From Alloprevotella sp. (lineage in GTDB: Bacteria > Bacteroidota > Bacteroidia > Bacteroidales > Bacteroidaceae): DNA of 31,027 nucleotides. Positions 30,161 to 31,027 of the stretch are shown here, in pieces; position 1 is the first letter of the stretch, and each line of letters begins with the position of its first letter. The notes under the pieces were generated by a model, which did not search any database, was not told where the DNA came from, and saw only the letters and a program-made list of their open reading frames with translations. Location: NCBI GenBank assembly GCA_017477205.1, contig JAFUXE010000049.1:1-31027 (forward strand), given 5' to 3'. Made by a program: the position numbers and the translations under genes.

Positions 30161-30655
30161 TCAGCCTCTGCTCCTCACAAGCTCAACGGCCTCCTTGCCC
30201 GTCAGGTACTCGATGTCGAAACGGATGGTGAGCATACGGGCAAAGCCTTTTTCCAGTTCCTTCCGCAGGCTCTCCTCGTCACGCGGGTTGTATCGCTCGC
30301 CCAGCAGGCGGGCTATCGCGAGCTTTTCGGCCTCGTCCTCAATGATATGTATCTGGCCGAAGGCTATAACGCTGCGATAGAACGTGGTGTACATCTTCGG
30401 CTGCACTGCATCCTGCTCGATGATGCAGAAGGATGCCTTTGGGCAGTTCCTGATGGCATCGACCTTATGACCTTCAAGCGCACTGTGGAAATACAGCTTG
30501 CCGTCCGAGTAAACATAGCTGAGCGGCACAGCGTAGGGGTAGCCGTTATCTCCCAGCAGGGCCAGCGTCCCGGAAGTTGCCCTCTGCAATATCCCTACGC
30601 TCTCCTCGTCAGAAAGCTGCTGGCGCTTGCGCCGCATGTCTCTAAACTGTTCCAT
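30161..30655 (-). CDS. Pyridoxamine-5'-phosphate-oxidase-fold protein, NimA-like
   Basis: A 164-residue protein starting MEQFRDMRRKRQQLSDEES. The split-barrel flavin-binding fold is shown by GTLALLGDNGYPYAVPLSYVY, KLYFHSALEGHKVDAI, KASFCIIEQD and YRSVIAFGQIHII. This is the COG3467 group, which contains the NimA-type 5-nitroimidazole resistance proteins of Bacteroides; most members bind FMN or haem and reduce unknown substrates, so drug resistance is not implied. A C-terminal MLTIRFDIEYLTGKEAVEL is also typical. It lies 10 bases after the hydrolase gene and 19 before the SMR gene on the same strand. Confidence 0.88.
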   Translation of the reverse strand: MEQFRDMRRKRQQLSDEESVGILQRATSGTLALLGDNGYPYAVPLSYVYSDGKLYFHSALEGHKVDAIRNCPKASFCIIEQDAVQPKMYTTFYRSVIAFGQIHIIEDEAEKLAIARLLGERYNPRDEESLRKELEKGFARMLTIRFDIEYLTGKEAVELVRSRG

Positions 30656-30665
30656 GCAATTATTG

Positions 30666-31027
30666 TTATTTGATTACTCTGGCCATGAACTCTCTCATCA
30701 GTCGGGCAATCTCCGTGTGGTGGCTTTCCAGCGCGAAGTGGCCGCTGGGTACAAAGTGGATTTCGGCGTTGGGCAGGTCATGCTTGAAGGCTTCGGCTCC
30801 GGCGGGGATGAACGACGGGTCGTTCTCGCCCCAGACGGCGAGCAACGGGGGTTGGTTGTCACGCAGGTACTTCTGAAACTCTGGATAGAGGGCCACGTTT
30901 GAGCGGTAGTCGAGGATGAGGTCGTTCTGCATCTCGGCACGACCAGGCAGGTTGACGTAATAGAAGTCGAGCGAATAGCCGTCGGGACCTACAGAGCCTT
31001 CGGGCGTGCCGAAGGTGTACTGGCCGA
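30666..31027 (-). CDS. Alpha/beta hydrolase, C-terminal part (5' end outside window)
   Basis: The frame is open from the right edge to the stop at 30666. The visible ~120 residues contain FYYVNLPGRAEMQNDLILDYRS, a cap or lid region, then PPLLAVWGENDPSFIPAG with the catalytic Asp, and FVPSGHFALE with the catalytic His. The nucleophile lies in the missing N-terminal part. This matches the haloalkane-dehalogenase/epoxide-hydrolase-like branch of alpha/beta hydrolases; the substrate cannot be told. It precedes the NimA-like gene by 10 bases and probably heads or belongs to the same operon. Confidence 0.85.
   Translation of the reverse strand, partial: GQYTFGTPEGSVGPDGYSLDFYYVNLPGRAEMQNDLILDYRSNVALYPEFQKYLRDNQPPLLAVWGENDPSFIPAGAEAFKHDLPNAEIHFVPSGHFALESHHTEIARLMREFMARVIK

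Overview
The window looks like a chromosomal segment of a Bacteroidales bacterium, most likely Prevotellaceae. The reasons are promoter boxes of the Bacteroidetes type (TAnnTTTG, several with a TTG or TTTG about 20 bases upstream), near absence of Shine-Dalgarno sequences, many secreted proteins ending in a 'DLQGRR...GVYI..G.K' tail, a BACON-like domain, and glycan-foraging genes. Base composition is high for the group except at the toxin-like gene near the left end.

Layout. 1-4.6 kb: secreted proteins of unknown function (a partial one, a 281-residue one and a 632-residue modular one) around a zeta-toxin-like kinase with a small overlapping partner, all separated by a palindromic 'CACGAAGG' repeat. 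4.7-9.2 kb (minus): a housekeeping run, DUF59 (SufT/MIP18-like) - gltX - waaA - rmuC, followed by tRNA-Gln(UUG). 9.3-12.6 kb (plus): coaD, an S41/CtpA-type protease, a 57-residue charged protein, and an OmpA-family lipoprotein gene cut in two by an in-frame TGA. 12.6-13.2 kb: non-coding, with a terminator, a ~21-base degenerate tandem repeat and a 16-bp perfect hairpin. 13.2-16.75 kb: a small secreted protein and a 972-residue secreted protein with a BACON-like domain, whose leader contains an intergenic repeat.

17.0-24.1 kb (minus): cstA - lipoprotein - fucI - fucA - fucK, tightly spaced and probably one transcript or two overlapping ones, converting L-fucose to L-fuculose, L-fuculose-1-phosphate, then DHAP and lactaldehyde. 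No FucP-type permease or fucose regulator is in the window. 24.3-25.7 kb (plus): a 42-residue Cys-rich protein with its own good promoter, a small membrane protein and a lipoprotein. 25.8-29.5 kb (minus): a 1237-residue GH85 endo-beta-N-acetylglucosaminidase with a LamG-like module, an N-glycan-cutting enzyme that fits with the fucose pathway. 29.8-31.0 kb (minus): alpha/beta hydrolase (partial) - Nim-like flavin-binding protein - SMR exporter.

The most unusual theme is short tandem repeats of 7- and 8-base units (RAGTGAC, RAGTAAAC, AGTTAAA and related words). They occur between genes but also inside reading frames: in fucK, before the C-terminal tail of two secreted proteins, across the coaD/protease junction, and as the C-terminus of the 42-residue protein. 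Other repeat families (CACGAAGG palindromes, a GGAAAA/TTTTCC element, a 'SPLGEGLGVR'-coding element) are also dispersed here. Everything is read by eye; family assignments are from recognised motifs, not from database searches.
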